A stretch of 8,646 nt of DNA from Gallionella sp. UBA6045 (GCA_002429165.1 DIYV01000006.1:7514-16159), one strand, 5' to 3'; positions 1 to 6,704 are shown, counted from the stretch's first letter. Numbers and translations: made by a program. The notes: generated from the letters alone by a model not told the origin.

Positions 1-282
1 GCCGCGCTGATCATGCTGGGCAGCTGGATACGCATCGCCTCGTGGGTGTTCCTGTTCGGTCTTTTCTCAGCGCACCGCACCGGACTGATCATGGCAGGGG
101 AGATATTGTCGCTTCCGCTTTACGCGCTGTTGTTGTGGTTGTTTGCCGACGGGATGACTCTGGAGCGGACGGCATGGCTGTATTTTGCCAGCTATCTTGT
201 TTATCTCGTTTTCAACGCTGCCGCCTTGCTGTATTCAACGCGCAGAACAACCATCGTTGGGAGCGAAGCCGGCCATGCATAG
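1..282 (+). CDS. C-terminal fragment of a polysaccharide flippase-like (Wzx/PST-type) membrane protein
   Basis: The frame is open from the first base to a TAG at 280-282, so this is the last 93 residues of a gene that starts outside the window; the ATG at 13 is internal. The fragment is very hydrophobic, with about three membrane segments: residues 9-25 (around WIRIASWVFLFGLF), 32-48 (around LSLPLYALLLWLF) and 58-77 (around WLYFASYLVYLVF). It ends in a short polar tail with an RR pair. The order 'hydrophobic segment, short basic loop with RTGL, E-x-L-S-L helix, GMTLE-rTAW loop, SYLVYL helix, RR end' resembles the last helices of PST/Wzx exporters, which flip lipid-linked oligosaccharides across the inner membrane. 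That assignment is inferred from pattern only; another multidrug/oligosaccharide/polysaccharide-type exporter is possible. It converges on the mgtE-like gene. Confidence 0.6.
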   Translation, partial: AALIMLGSWIRIASWVFLFGLFSAHRTGLIMAGEILSLPLYALLLWLFADGMTLERTAWLYFASYLVYLVFNAAALLYSTRRTTIVGSEAGHA

Positions 283-310
283 CCATGGCATGAACTTCCG
301 GTCAGCCGGA
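272..310. terminator. Two small hairpins in the convergent gap, possible weak terminator
   Basis: Two perfect short dyads lie between the convergent stop codons of the flippase fragment and the Mg2+ transporter. One is GCCATG/CATGGC (272-277 and 284-289), which spans the TAG stop. The other is TCCGG/CCGGA (297-301 and 306-310) with a TCAG loop. Neither is followed by a T-run on either strand, so intrinsic termination is only a guess based on position. Confidence 0.25.
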
Positions 311-356
311 TACGGGCGCCGCTAAAATTGCTTGCGCTGCCCGGCGATCTTCCCGT

Positions 357-1595
357 TCATTTTATCAGTATCGTGGCCAGCCCGAGCAGCAAACCCATGC
401 TCACGACGTCGGTGGCGGTGGTCAGGAAAATGCTGGATGCCGTCGCGGGGTCGGTGCCGAAGCGTTTGAGCGTAAGCGGCACGAGCGCTCCGGAAATACC
501 GCTGATAGTGCAGGCTCCGACCATGGCCAGAAAAACCACCATAGCCAGCGCCGGGGCATGCGTCGAGTGTTGCGCACTGGCAATGATGTACATCGCGATT
601 CCGGATACCACGCCGACCGGTGCCCCATTCATCGCGCCGAGCATGCCTTCCCTGGCGATCAGCTTGCGTGCATCGCCATTTTTTATCTCGCCCAGTGTGA
701 TTCCGCGCAGCGTGACTGCCAGTGCCTGGCAGCCGGTGTTCCCGGACTGGCCAGCCAGGACCGGAAGAAATACCGCGAGGATGACCAGCTGGTCTATCGT
801 CCCCTGAAACATCGCCACCACACCGCCCGCCAGAAAGGCAGTCAGCAGGTTGAGTTGCAACCACGGATGGCGAAACAGGAAGCTGCGGAGCATGGGCGTT
901 GAAATGCGTTCTTCCTTGTCGATACCGACCATGCTGCCGGCCTGCGCGGTGATGTTGAACGCTGTTGTTTCGAAGATCACCTGCCCGCGCACCAAACCCA
1001 GCAACTTGCCCTGATCGTCGCATACCGGGTAGACCGGATAATGGCGGCTGAGCATGAGCTTCATCGCTTCCGGTACGGCTATGCGGGGCTGGAACACAAA
1101 CACATTGCTGAGCATGATGTCGGCGAGCCGCGTCTTTCCCTCGGCAAACAACAGGTCGCGCATCGTGACCAGGCCAAGCAGCCGCGATTCGGCATCTACA
1201 ATATAACCATAGGTGATGAACACCGTCTTGACCAGCGCGCGCAGCTTTTCGATCGCCTCATCCACCGTCATTTCCGGATGGAACATGGCGTAAGTCGGTT
1301 CCATGAAGTATCCGATGGTGCCGTATTCAAATACCCGGTTGCGCTCCCATTGGTGCGCAAGTTGCGGCGTGGCACTGTTGATAATTGTCTGACGCTGCCC
1401 GTCTGGCAGCGCGCCGAGAATGTCCTGGATGAACGAAGGGTTGAGTTCGGCGAGCGCTGCGCAGGCAAGCAAGGGTTCTGCCGATACGAGCAGCGCGGCA
1501 GCCTCGTTCGGCGGGCACGCCTTGAGTTTGGCAACCAACTGTCGTCGTTGGTCATTATTATCGGGTAAAGGCGCTGACAGAGTTTGGCTTTGCAT
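357..1595 (-). CDS. mgtE: MgtE-family Mg2+ transporter with CBS domains
   Basis: A 412-residue inner-membrane Mg2+ channel/transporter. The order is that of MgtE. Residues about 15-92 are a short helical N domain (LxxLxP, hallmark 'ILGALPDGQRQTII'). Residues about 98-215 hold two CBS domains (V142-T-M-R-D as the end of the first, 'HYPVYPVCDDQGKLLGLV' in the second). A connecting helix carries 'TPMLRSFLFRHPWL', then about five membrane helices run from 250 to 411. Family pore motifs are clear: P278-V-L-A-G-Q-S-G-N-T-G-C-Q and 'GTDPATASSIFLTTATD', whose last Asp (396) sits where MgtE holds its central Mg2+ site. In known MgtE the CBS/N domains close the pore when cytosolic Mg2+ is high. The N domain looks some 30 residues shorter than in well-studied MgtE. 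The start is set by a strong AAGGAGG (complement of 1602-1608) six bases before the ATG. The gene is monocistronic as seen, divergent from the repeat lipoprotein. Confidence 0.93.
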   Translation of the reverse strand: MQSQTLSAPLPDNNDQRRQLVAKLKACPPNEAAALLVSAEPLLACAALAELNPSFIQDILGALPDGQRQTIINSATPQLAHQWERNRVFEYGTIGYFMEPTYAMFHPEMTVDEAIEKLRALVKTVFITYGYIVDAESRLLGLVTMRDLLFAEGKTRLADIMLSNVFVFQPRIAVPEAMKLMLSRHYPVYPVCDDQGKLLGLVRGQVIFETTAFNITAQAGSMVGIDKEERISTPMLRSFLFRHPWLQLNLLTAFLAGGVVAMFQGTIDQLVILAVFLPVLAGQSGNTGCQALAVTLRGITLGEIKNGDARKLIAREGMLGAMNGAPVGVVSGIAMYIIASAQHSTHAPALAMVVFLAMVGACTISGISGALVPLTLKRFGTDPATASSIFLTTATDVVSMGLLLGLATILIK

Positions 1596-1655
1596 TGTCG
1601 TCCTCCTTGCTCGGGGCGCGTGAAGTGTACCTTTAAGTCAGGACAAAAATGTACA

Positions 1656-1684
1656 AATATGAATAGGTGGTCATGCGCCTGCAA
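1656..1684 (-). promoter_or_regulatory. Candidate sigma70-type promoter for the mgtE-like gene
   Basis: On the minus strand, TTGCAG (complement of 1679-1684) and CATATT (complement of 1656-1661) are 17 bases apart. This would give a leader of roughly 55 bases before the ATG, too short for a known Mg2+ riboswitch. Each box matches the consensus only partly (3/6 and 4/6), so this is a positional guess. Confidence 0.3.
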
Positions 1685-1778
1685 CAAGCCAAATGCTTTA
1701 TTATTCCCGCCTTAACGCCACCCTTATGACGGATTCATTGCTCAGGACGATAGTAACAGCGAAAAATGGCGACAAGGT

Positions 1779-1809
1779 TTGCTTACCCTGGACAAATCGT
1801 CCGTATAAA
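1779..1809 (+). promoter_or_regulatory. Candidate promoter for the repeat lipoprotein gene
   Basis: TTGCTT (1779-1784) and TATAAA (1804-1809) are 19 bases apart, slightly longer than ideal. A second possible -10, TACAAT, lies at 1815-1820 with TGGACA at 1789-1794 (spacer 20). A GGAC/GTCC dyad (1790-1802) lies between the boxes of the first pair and could be an operator. This is pattern matching only. Confidence 0.3.
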
Positions 1810-1921
1810 TTGTGTACAATCTCGCACGACATAAAATCTTGGCGCTATTTCCGGGCATGGATTACCGCCCGAATTACAAACCTCACCAATGTCGGTGAAT
1901 TGAACGACTAAGGAGCAGCAG

Positions 1922-2584
1922 ATGGCAAAGTTCACACATACGGGACATGCGATATGGATAGTGGCCATGATTGCCGGACTGGCCGGTTGCGGTGAGAACG
2001 AGCAGGCCAAGCCGGTCACCAAGCCGGTGCCGCCGCCTCCGACGACCACGCACATAGTAGGGGGTTCGGTTTCCGGGCTTCCCGGCAGCGGACTGGTACT
2101 CCAGCTTAACGGAGCGAACGATCTGGCAGTCAGCTCCAACGGTACATTCAGTTTTCCCAAAGCGCTGGCCAAAGGCAGCGCCTATTCCGTCACAGTCAAA
2201 GCTTCGCCTTCTTCGCCAGTCAAACAGGCTTGCACGGTCGTTCAAGGCAGCGGCAAAATCGCCAACGCGGAAATCAACAACATCGCTGTCGCTTGCACCA
2301 CCAATAGCTTTGCCGTCGGCGGCACGGTTTCCGGGCTTCCCGGCAAAGGGCCCGGGAATAAGCTGATTCTCCAGCTCAATGGCGCAAACGACCTGGCGAT
2401 TGCAAGCAATGGCAAATTCATTTTTCCCGATATTCGCCTGCCCGATGGCAGCGACTACAGTGTCGCCATCAAAGCAATACCGGCCAAACTGAAGTGCACG
2501 ATCAAATCCACCAGCGCCGCCTTTGACAAGGACACCCTGAACATCGTATCCGTCACCTGCTCCAAAAAAGGCCGCCGCAAATAA
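1922..2584 (+). CDS. Lipoprotein with two tandem 'SGLPGxG..LQLNGANDL' beta repeats, function unknown
   Basis: A 220-residue predicted lipoprotein. A short hydrophobic signal (I11-A21) ends in the lipobox L20-A-G-C23, and a Pro-rich linker (residues 30-41) follows. Two homologous repeats then fill the mature protein, roughly 46-125 and 132-213. Each starts VGG-[ST]-VSGLPG, continues with a Leu-rich strand into QLNGANDLA, then S-NG-x-F-x-FP, then YSV-x-[IV]-KA, and ends in a Cys-containing strand (repeat 1 Q-A-C-T-V-V and V-A-C-T; repeat 2 L-K-C-T-I and V-T-C-S). The paired cysteines in each repeat suggest one disulfide per domain, fitting an extracytoplasmic location. Similar repeats occur, usually in larger arrays, in secreted or surface proteins of proteobacteria. 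I recognise the repeat type but not a function. The start is secured by AAGGAG (1910-1915) six bases before the ATG. It lies between the Mg2+ and chloride transporters but is probably its own transcript. Confidence 0.85.
   Translation: MAKFTHTGHAIWIVAMIAGLAGCGENEQAKPVTKPVPPPPTTTHIVGGSVSGLPGSGLVLQLNGANDLAVSSNGTFSFPKALAKGSAYSVTVKASPSSPVKQACTVVQGSGKIANAEINNIAVACTTNSFAVGGTVSGLPGKGPGNKLILQLNGANDLAIASNGKFIFPDIRLPDGSDYSVAIKAIPAKLKCTIKSTSAAFDKDTLNIVSVTCSKKGRRK
2067..2345 (+). repeat. Direct repeat inside the lipoprotein gene (21 bp identical, 258 bp apart)
   Basis: The same 21 bases occur at 2067-2087 and 2325-2345, coding the VSGLPG core of each protein repeat. They sit exactly 86 codons apart, in frame. 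The identity includes synonymous positions, although the rest of the two repeats has diverged. Each copy contains a CCGGG-CTT-CCCGG hairpin. This points to an internal duplication, with the core kept identical by recent conversion or by selection. Confidence 0.8.
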
Positions 2585-2585
2585 T

Positions 2586-2610
2586 CGTGATGCCCGTACC
2601 CGGCATCGCG
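2586..2610 (+). terminator. Hairpin after the repeat lipoprotein gene, probable terminator
   Basis: CGTGATGCC (2586-2594) pairs with GGCATCGCG (2602-2610): nine pairs with one T-G wobble and a 7-base loop, starting two bases after the TAA stop. The following bases (GCTTTACTGTTT) are only moderately T-rich, so termination strength is uncertain. Its place between two co-oriented genes supports separate transcription of the ClC gene. Confidence 0.45.
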
Positions 2611-2664
2611 GCTTTACTGTTTCAGAAAATATTTTCCATCCTGAAATGTACGGCTATCAGGCTT

Positions 2665-2694
2665 CTGTAAGATTAAGCGCACAATTGATATATT
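2665..2694 (+). promoter_or_regulatory. Weak candidate promoter for the ClC gene
   Basis: CTGTAA (2665-2670) and TATATT (2689-2694) are 18 bases apart in an AT-rich patch about 40 bases before the ClC start codon. The -35 box is poor. The gap of 149 bases plus the upstream hairpin makes a promoter here likely, but its exact position is uncertain. Confidence 0.25.
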
Positions 2695-2733
2695 GCAAAT
2701 TCACTGCCGCTGAGCGGAAACCTTGAGTAACCG

Positions 2734-4080
2734 ATGAAATTCCCACTGCCGGAAGAGGGCACGATTCTGGAATGGAAGCGCCGCCTTGTGTTCTGGAGCG
2801 GGGCCGTCAGCGTGGGGCTGGCTGCGATCCTGTTTGCAGTTGCCTGCGAATGGGCGGACGGCGTTTTTCACAAACTGCTTGTCATCTCACCTTATTTGCC
2901 CCTGCTGATCACCCCGGTTGGAATCGCGCTGATCGTTTACCTGACTCGCAAGTACTTCCCGGGCGCACAGGGCAGCGGCATTCCACAGGTAATCGCATCG
3001 CTGGACCCGACAGAAAGCAGCAAAGTGCGCGAGCAGGTGCTGTCGCTGCGCGTGATGTTCGGAAAAATTGCACTCACTGTTGTCGGGCTGATGTGCGGAA
3101 CGGCGGTGGGACGCGAAGGCCCCACGGTCCAGATCGGCGCATCCATCATGCACAAACTGGGCAGTCTCGCCCGCTTCCCCAAACATGATCTGGAAAAGGG
3201 GTTGATCCTTGCCGGTGCCGCCGCCGGCGTTGCCGCCGCCTTCAATGCGCCGCTGGCGGGTATCGTGTTCGCCATCGAGGAGATGAGCCGTTCCTTCGAA
3301 GAGCACAACAGCACGACCATCCTCATGACGGTCATCATTGCCGGGATCGCTTCGCTTGCCGTGCTCGGGAATTATTCCTATTTCGGCCACACCTCCGAAT
3401 CGATGGGCTTCGGCAAGGAATGGTATGTGGTGGTCTTATGCGGCATCGTGGGCGGGCTGCTGGGCGGAATATTCAGTCGTATACTCATCGAGGTCAACAA
3501 AAAAGGTCTGAATGGCCGTATCGGCGCCTGGATTCATGAAAAGCCGGTTGCATTCGCGGCAGTCTGCGGCTTGCTGCTGGTAGTGGTGGGGCTGGTTTCG
3601 GGCAACAACACATACGGCAGCGGATACATCGAAGCGAAAACACTGGTCGATGGCAATTCGATATTGCCGGAAAGCTACGGCCTGCTGAAAATGCTCGCCA
3701 CGGCGATTACTGCCATCAGCGGAATCCCGGGAGGGATCATGGCGCCGACACTTTCCGCGGGTGCGGGATTCGGTTCCAATATTGCACCCTTCTTTCCCTC
3801 TGTACCCGTTGGCGCGACGATCATACTCGGCATGGTCGCATACTTCACCGGCGTCACCCAGACGCCGATCACTGCTTTCGTCATTGTCATGGAAATGACC
3901 GACAACCACGAGATGGTATTGCCGCTGATGGCTGCCGCATTTATTGCCAAAGCCTGCTCGCGGCTGGTGTGCCCGACACCGATATACCACTCGTTGTCAG
4001 AAAATTTCATCTACAAGCCGCCACCGCCCAAGAAGGATGTCGGGACCCAGACCGCGTTCATTCAACGCGAATCTGACTAG
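2734..4080 (+). CDS. ClC-family chloride/proton antiporter
   Basis: A 448-residue polytopic inner-membrane protein of the ClC family. All anion-pathway motifs are present: G80-S-G-I-P84 (Ser, not Pro, favours chloride over nitrate), G126-R-E-G-P130 with the gating glutamate E128, G330-I-P-G-G-I-M-A-P338, and the central tyrosine Y418 in 'TPIYHSL'. The internal proton-transfer glutamate of ClC exchangers also appears kept (E183 in 'AFNAPLAGIVFAIEEM', matching E203 of E. coli ClcA). This predicts a 2Cl-/H+ exchanger rather than a channel. In enterobacteria such proteins act in acid resistance; here the role is not known. No C-terminal CBS pair follows; the protein ends soon after the last helix in a PPPPKK tail. 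The ATG has only a weak ribosome binding site (GAG about 8 bases upstream), but the protein start fits the family. It is convergent with the mscS-like gene. Confidence 0.93.
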   Translation: MKFPLPEEGTILEWKRRLVFWSGAVSVGLAAILFAVACEWADGVFHKLLVISPYLPLLITPVGIALIVYLTRKYFPGAQGSGIPQVIASLDPTESSKVREQVLSLRVMFGKIALTVVGLMCGTAVGREGPTVQIGASIMHKLGSLARFPKHDLEKGLILAGAAAGVAAAFNAPLAGIVFAIEEMSRSFEEHNSTTILMTVIIAGIASLAVLGNYSYFGHTSESMGFGKEWYVVVLCGIVGGLLGGIFSRILIEVNKKGLNGRIGAWIHEKPVAFAAVCGLLLVVVGLVSGNNTYGSGYIEAKTLVDGNSILPESYGLLKMLATAITAISGIPGGIMAPTLSAGAGFGSNIAPFFPSVPVGATIILGMVAYFTGVTQTPITAFVIVMEMTDNHEMVLPLMAAAFIAKACSRLVCPTPIYHSLSENFIYKPPPPKKDVGTQTAFIQRESD

Positions 4081-4084
4081 CAAG

Positions 4085-4112
4085 ACCGACCAATCCGAAC
4101 AGTTTGATCGGT
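4085..4112. terminator. Hairpin between convergent ClC and mscS-like genes, possible bidirectional terminator
   Basis: ACCGACCAA (4085-4093) faces TTGATCGGT (4104-4112) with a 10-base loop. On the minus strand all nine positions pair (one T-G wobble); on the plus strand there is one mismatch. It begins four bases after the ClC stop codon. There is no T-run on either side, so I call it on position and symmetry only. Confidence 0.35.
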
Positions 4113-4142
4113 GGGCAAATGGAGCACTGTCCCGCTGAACTG

Positions 4143-4925
4143 CTAATTGACCTTGCTGACAAAAAGAGTCTGTGTAGGGTAAGCGAACTCTATCTTTTCC
4201 ATCTCAAACGATTCGAAAATTTCCAGGTTGACAGCCTGCTGTATATCCATATATTTGGCGTAGTCCGCGCCGTTCACGTAATAAACGAATTCAAACCCCA
4301 GGCTGAAGTCGCCATAAGTGGCGAAATGTCCCCGGTCGAAAGTGGCATCCTGCTGTTGGGTGATTATTGCTTTGACCATCAGGGGAATGGCTTTCAGTTT
4401 CTCGGCGGACGTCTGATAGGTCACCCCCAGTTTGAATACAACTCTGCGCTTTTCCATCTTCCTGAAATTGTGCACGCAAGAATTGGTTAGATCCTTGTTC
4501 GAGAAAATCAGCAACTCGCCGCCGAGCACGCGTATTCTCGTGGTCTTGATCCCGATATATTCAACGGTACCCATCTTGTCGCCCACGACGATGAAATCGC
4601 CGATCGCGAACGGTTTGTCAAAGAAGATCACGAAGTAACCGAACAGATCGCCCAGCACTGCCTGCGCAGCCAGGGCAACCGCGATACCGCCGACTCCCAG
4701 CCCTGCAACCACGGCCGATATTTTTACGCCCAGATTGTCGAGGAGAAAGAGCAGTGCAATCACCCAGATCGCAAAGTTGACCAGTCCGCGAATTCCCCTG
4801 AGCTGCTTTTCGCTGCCATGTGGATCGACATTGTTCTTCAAGTAAGAGCCCAGCGCGAAATTTGCTGCGGCAATAATAGCCCTGACCACCAGCACGGTGA
4901 CCAGCACAATCGCCGCTATTCTCAC
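4143..4925 (-). CDS. MscS-family mechanosensitive channel, pore and C-terminal part (downstream half of a split gene)
   Basis: These 260 residues hold the diagnostic part of a small-conductance mechanosensitive channel: membrane helices at about 3-22 and 50-64, then the pore helix A74-G-L-G-V-G-G-I-A-V-A-L-A-A-Q-A-V-L-G with its Gly/Ala packing face. Next come 'FFDKPFAIGDFI', the beta domain ('GTVEYIGIKTTRIR', 'FSNKDLTNS') and the family-typical end 'IEFAYPTQTLF'. The only start near the frame's beginning is a GTG that overlaps the stop of the preceding ORF (GTGA) and has no ribosome binding site. The N-terminal membrane part of the channel is encoded in that preceding frame. Together the two pieces give about 350 residues, the usual size in this subfamily. 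The simplest reading is one gene broken by a single-base loss near 4923-4926, or a sequencing error. A natural coupled gene pair is less likely. Confidence 0.85.
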   Translation of the reverse strand: MRIAAIVLVTVLVVRAIIAAANFALGSYLKNNVDPHGSEKQLRGIRGLVNFAIWVIALLFLLDNLGVKISAVVAGLGVGGIAVALAAQAVLGDLFGYFVIFFDKPFAIGDFIVVGDKMGTVEYIGIKTTRIRVLGGELLIFSNKDLTNSCVHNFRKMEKRRVVFKLGVTYQTSAEKLKAIPLMVKAIITQQQDATFDRGHFATYGDFSLGFEFVYYVNGADYAKYMDIQQAVNLEIFESFEMEKIEFAYPTQTLFVSKVN

Positions 4926-5194
4926 GCATGCTTGAAATCAGGCGAAAGAACCAGGGTGTGCAACGCGGTATAAAAGACGCCGATATAAATGACCGGGACC
5001 AGTGCCTTATCAATAGCCTTGACCAGCAGATCATCGATTGATGTCACGGTCGAGTCAGCCCATGTTTGCAGCCGGCTGATTACATATCGCTTGAATATGT
5101 AAACGATGACCATTCCGCCCAGGAATAATCCGAGCGATGACAGGTAATCGAATACGGAGTTGCCAAATATGGAATGGTTTAAGATTTCCTGCAT
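4922..5194 (-). CDS. N-terminal membrane part of the same MscS-family channel (upstream half of a split gene)
   Basis: A 90-residue ORF with two membrane segments (about 18-35, LSSLGLFLGGMVIVYIF; and 65-83, VPVIYIGVFYTALHTL). Between them is the linker 'RLQTWADSTVTSIDDLLVKAIDKAL', typical of the N terminus of longer MscS-type channels (Arg-rich end, then 'T-x-x-DD-x-LV'). It ends in TGA at a point where homologous channels would continue directly into the next helix; that helix begins the following frame. Joining the frames by restoring one base gives ...DFKHA-VRIAAIV... with no extra residues. The ATG is preceded by only a weak GAAGA-type ribosome binding site. It follows the MFS gene on the same strand after a 159-bp gap, which is enough for its own promoter. 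If the frameshift is real, this fragment alone is unlikely to form a channel. Confidence 0.7.
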   Translation of the reverse strand: MQEILNHSIFGNSVFDYLSSLGLFLGGMVIVYIFKRYVISRLQTWADSTVTSIDDLLVKAIDKALVPVIYIGVFYTALHTLVLSPDFKHA

Positions 5195-5353
5195 ATGCTA
5201 TCTTCTTCATTGCATCATGCGGCGAAACGAGCCATCGAATCACGATGCTGATCTATTGAGAACAATTGATAGTCCTGTAGAATCGCCCGCGAATTTCCGG
5301 GCTAGCTGGGGGCATTGTACAAGCTACGCCAAATAGATTCGATACGGCGATGA

Positions 5354-6658
5354 CTAATCGATTTGTCCGCTATCCGCATATTTGCAATAAGTCTCGCGGA
5401 TGAACAGCGTTGCGATCAATCCCATCAGGGTAAATCCCGCCAAGATGGCGATCCCCATCCGGTAGTCGCTCAGGGTCAGCGGTGAATCGATATGTCCGGA
5501 GTGAGCGCGGTCGATGGCCCAACCCACCAGCGGTTGCATGATTGCGGTGCCGAGGAATCCGCCGATATTCACCACGCTGGTAGCCATGCCGGAAAGCGCA
5601 TGCGGATTCACTTCCTTGGCGCACGCCCAGGTCAGCGCGAAGCTCGGCGCGAACAACCCCATCGCAAAAAATAATCCGTAACTCATGATGTCGCTCATGG
5701 CCATACCGAACAGCATGGGTAGCCAGCACAGGAAATATGCCAGCGCTCCCGCAGTCATCACCGGTTTGCGCCGCCCAATGCGATCGGAAAATTTTCCGAT
5801 AAAGACTGCTCCGATGGCAAATCCCGCCAGCAGCAAGGTAGTGTGATTTGCGGCGGCAGTTCTATCCATGCCATACGCATCGCGCAGGAACGGCACCGCC
5901 CACAATCCGGCGAATGTGAACAGAGTGCCCGACAGGCCCATGTTCACCCAGAATCCCGGCCAAGTGGCGCGATTTTTCAAAATGACCTTCAGACCGTCGT
6001 ACCAATGTCCGCTGCGCGGAGGATGCGCCGATTTGCCTTCGAGTTCACGCAAGCTGGGCAAGCCGACCTCGCCCGGATGATCGCGCACCAGCCACCAGGT
6101 CAGTGCTGCCAGAAACAAAGAGAATCCGCCCACCGCAACGAAAGCGGTGCGCCATGAAACATAAGCCAAAGCCCAAGCCAGCGGCGCAGCGGCAAGCAAT
6201 GAACCGGCATTGCCGATCAGGATGGTTGCTCCGGTCATGGTGGCGAAATGCCGGTCATGGAACCATGCGGCGTTGAGTTTTAGCATAGAGATGAACGTGA
6301 CCGATACACCCAGCCCGACCAGCAGGCGGCCGAGCGATGCAGCAGCGATGGTATCGGCTGTGCCGAACAGCAGCGAACCGATACCCGCGATCAAACCGCC
6401 CATCGCCACCACGCGGCGCGGCCCCAACGTGTCGACAAGGATGCCGGTGGGGATCTGCATCACGGTGTACACATAGAAATAGGTTGCTGCCAATCCGCCC
6501 AGTTCCGCAGCGCTGGCATGAAATGTCTGCTGCAGATCAGATGAGATCGCGGCCGGTGCAAAGCGATGGAAGTAGGACAGCACGTACGCCAGCCCGACGA
6601 TGACAAAGGAGGTCCAACGCAGACGTGCGAGCTGGTTGGCTTGGTGTTTGCTTAGCAT
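5354..6658 (-). CDS. MFS transporter, substrate unknown
   Basis: A 434-residue major facilitator superfamily permease of normal length, with about 12 hydrophobic segments in two halves. A charged central loop at about 192-225 (RDHPGEVGLPSLRELEGK...) separates them. The MFS loop 2-3 motif is clear in the first half (G72-I-L-V-D76-T-L-G79-P-R-R82) and repeated in the second (G288-K-F-S-D292-R-I-G295-R-R297), which supports the full duplicated fold. The first helix contains 'YVLSYFHRFAPA', a pattern common in MFS members of the organic-anion or sugar-phosphate type. That is not enough to name a substrate. The ATG has no good ribosome binding site, but no better start lies nearby and the protein start fits the first helix. 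It is divergent from tpx across a 140-bp gap; no neighbouring metabolic gene hints at its cargo. Confidence 0.88.
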   Translation of the reverse strand: MLSKHQANQLARLRWTSFVIVGLAYVLSYFHRFAPAAISSDLQQTFHASAAELGGLAATYFYVYTVMQIPTGILVDTLGPRRVVAMGGLIAGIGSLLFGTADTIAAASLGRLLVGLGVSVTFISMLKLNAAWFHDRHFATMTGATILIGNAGSLLAAAPLAWALAYVSWRTAFVAVGGFSLFLAALTWWLVRDHPGEVGLPSLRELEGKSAHPPRSGHWYDGLKVILKNRATWPGFWVNMGLSGTLFTFAGLWAVPFLRDAYGMDRTAAANHTTLLLAGFAIGAVFIGKFSDRIGRRKPVMTAGALAYFLCWLPMLFGMAMSDIMSYGLFFAMGLFAPSFALTWACAKEVNPHALSGMATSVVNIGGFLGTAIMQPLVGWAIDRAHSGHIDSPLTLSDYRMGIAILAGFTLMGLIATLFIRETYCKYADSGQID

Positions 6659-6690
6659 GATAATTTACGTTTCGGCACTATAGTTGTGGC

Positions 6691-6704
6691 TTTTAATATT
6701 AAAA
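6691..6704. promoter_or_regulatory. 14-bp perfect AT palindrome in the MFS/tpx divergent gap, possible operator
   Basis: TTTTAATATTAAAA is identical on both strands and lies midway between the divergent MFS and tpx start codons (33 bases from the MFS start, 95 from tpx). On the minus strand a TATAGT (complement of 6678-6683) just downstream could be a -10 for the MFS gene. The palindrome could be an operator, an UP-like element or simply AT-rich promoter DNA. Confidence 0.35.

Larger units (their letters stand above)
1596..1921. other. Divergent intergenic region between mgtE-like gene and repeat lipoprotein gene
   Basis: This 326-bp non-coding stretch must hold the promoters of both flanking genes. 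Besides the candidate promoters listed separately, it contains two TGTACA hexamers (1650-1655 and 1813-1818) and a small dyad, GGAC-N5-GTCC (1790-1802), inside the spacer of the + strand promoter candidate. A 72-codon open frame (1693-1911) ends within the ribosome binding site of the next gene but has no ribosome binding site of its own and no recognisable protein character, so I do not call it a gene. Confidence 0.5.

Noticed and set aside
322..1023. 233-codon minus-strand open frame overlapping the mgtE-like gene in another frame
   Set aside because: It is a frame-shifted shadow of the MgtE coding sequence, rich in Arg, Gly and His, with no family features.
1626..1818. TGTACA motifs near the mgtE and lipoprotein promoters, with another upstream of the mscS-like gene (5316-5321)
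   Set aside because: A hexamer is expected about twice in this length by chance, and one copy also lies inside the MFS coding region (6466-6471), so a shared operator is not supported.
1693..1911. 72-codon open frame in the mgtE/lipoprotein intergenic region
   Set aside because: It has no ribosome binding site at either in-frame ATG, no recognisable protein features, and it covers the region that must hold the promoter of the next gene.
5285..5302. GCCCG/CGGGC dyad between the MFS gene and the mscS-like gene
   Set aside because: The stem is only five pairs with an 8-base loop and no T-run on either strand; it is too weak to call a terminator.
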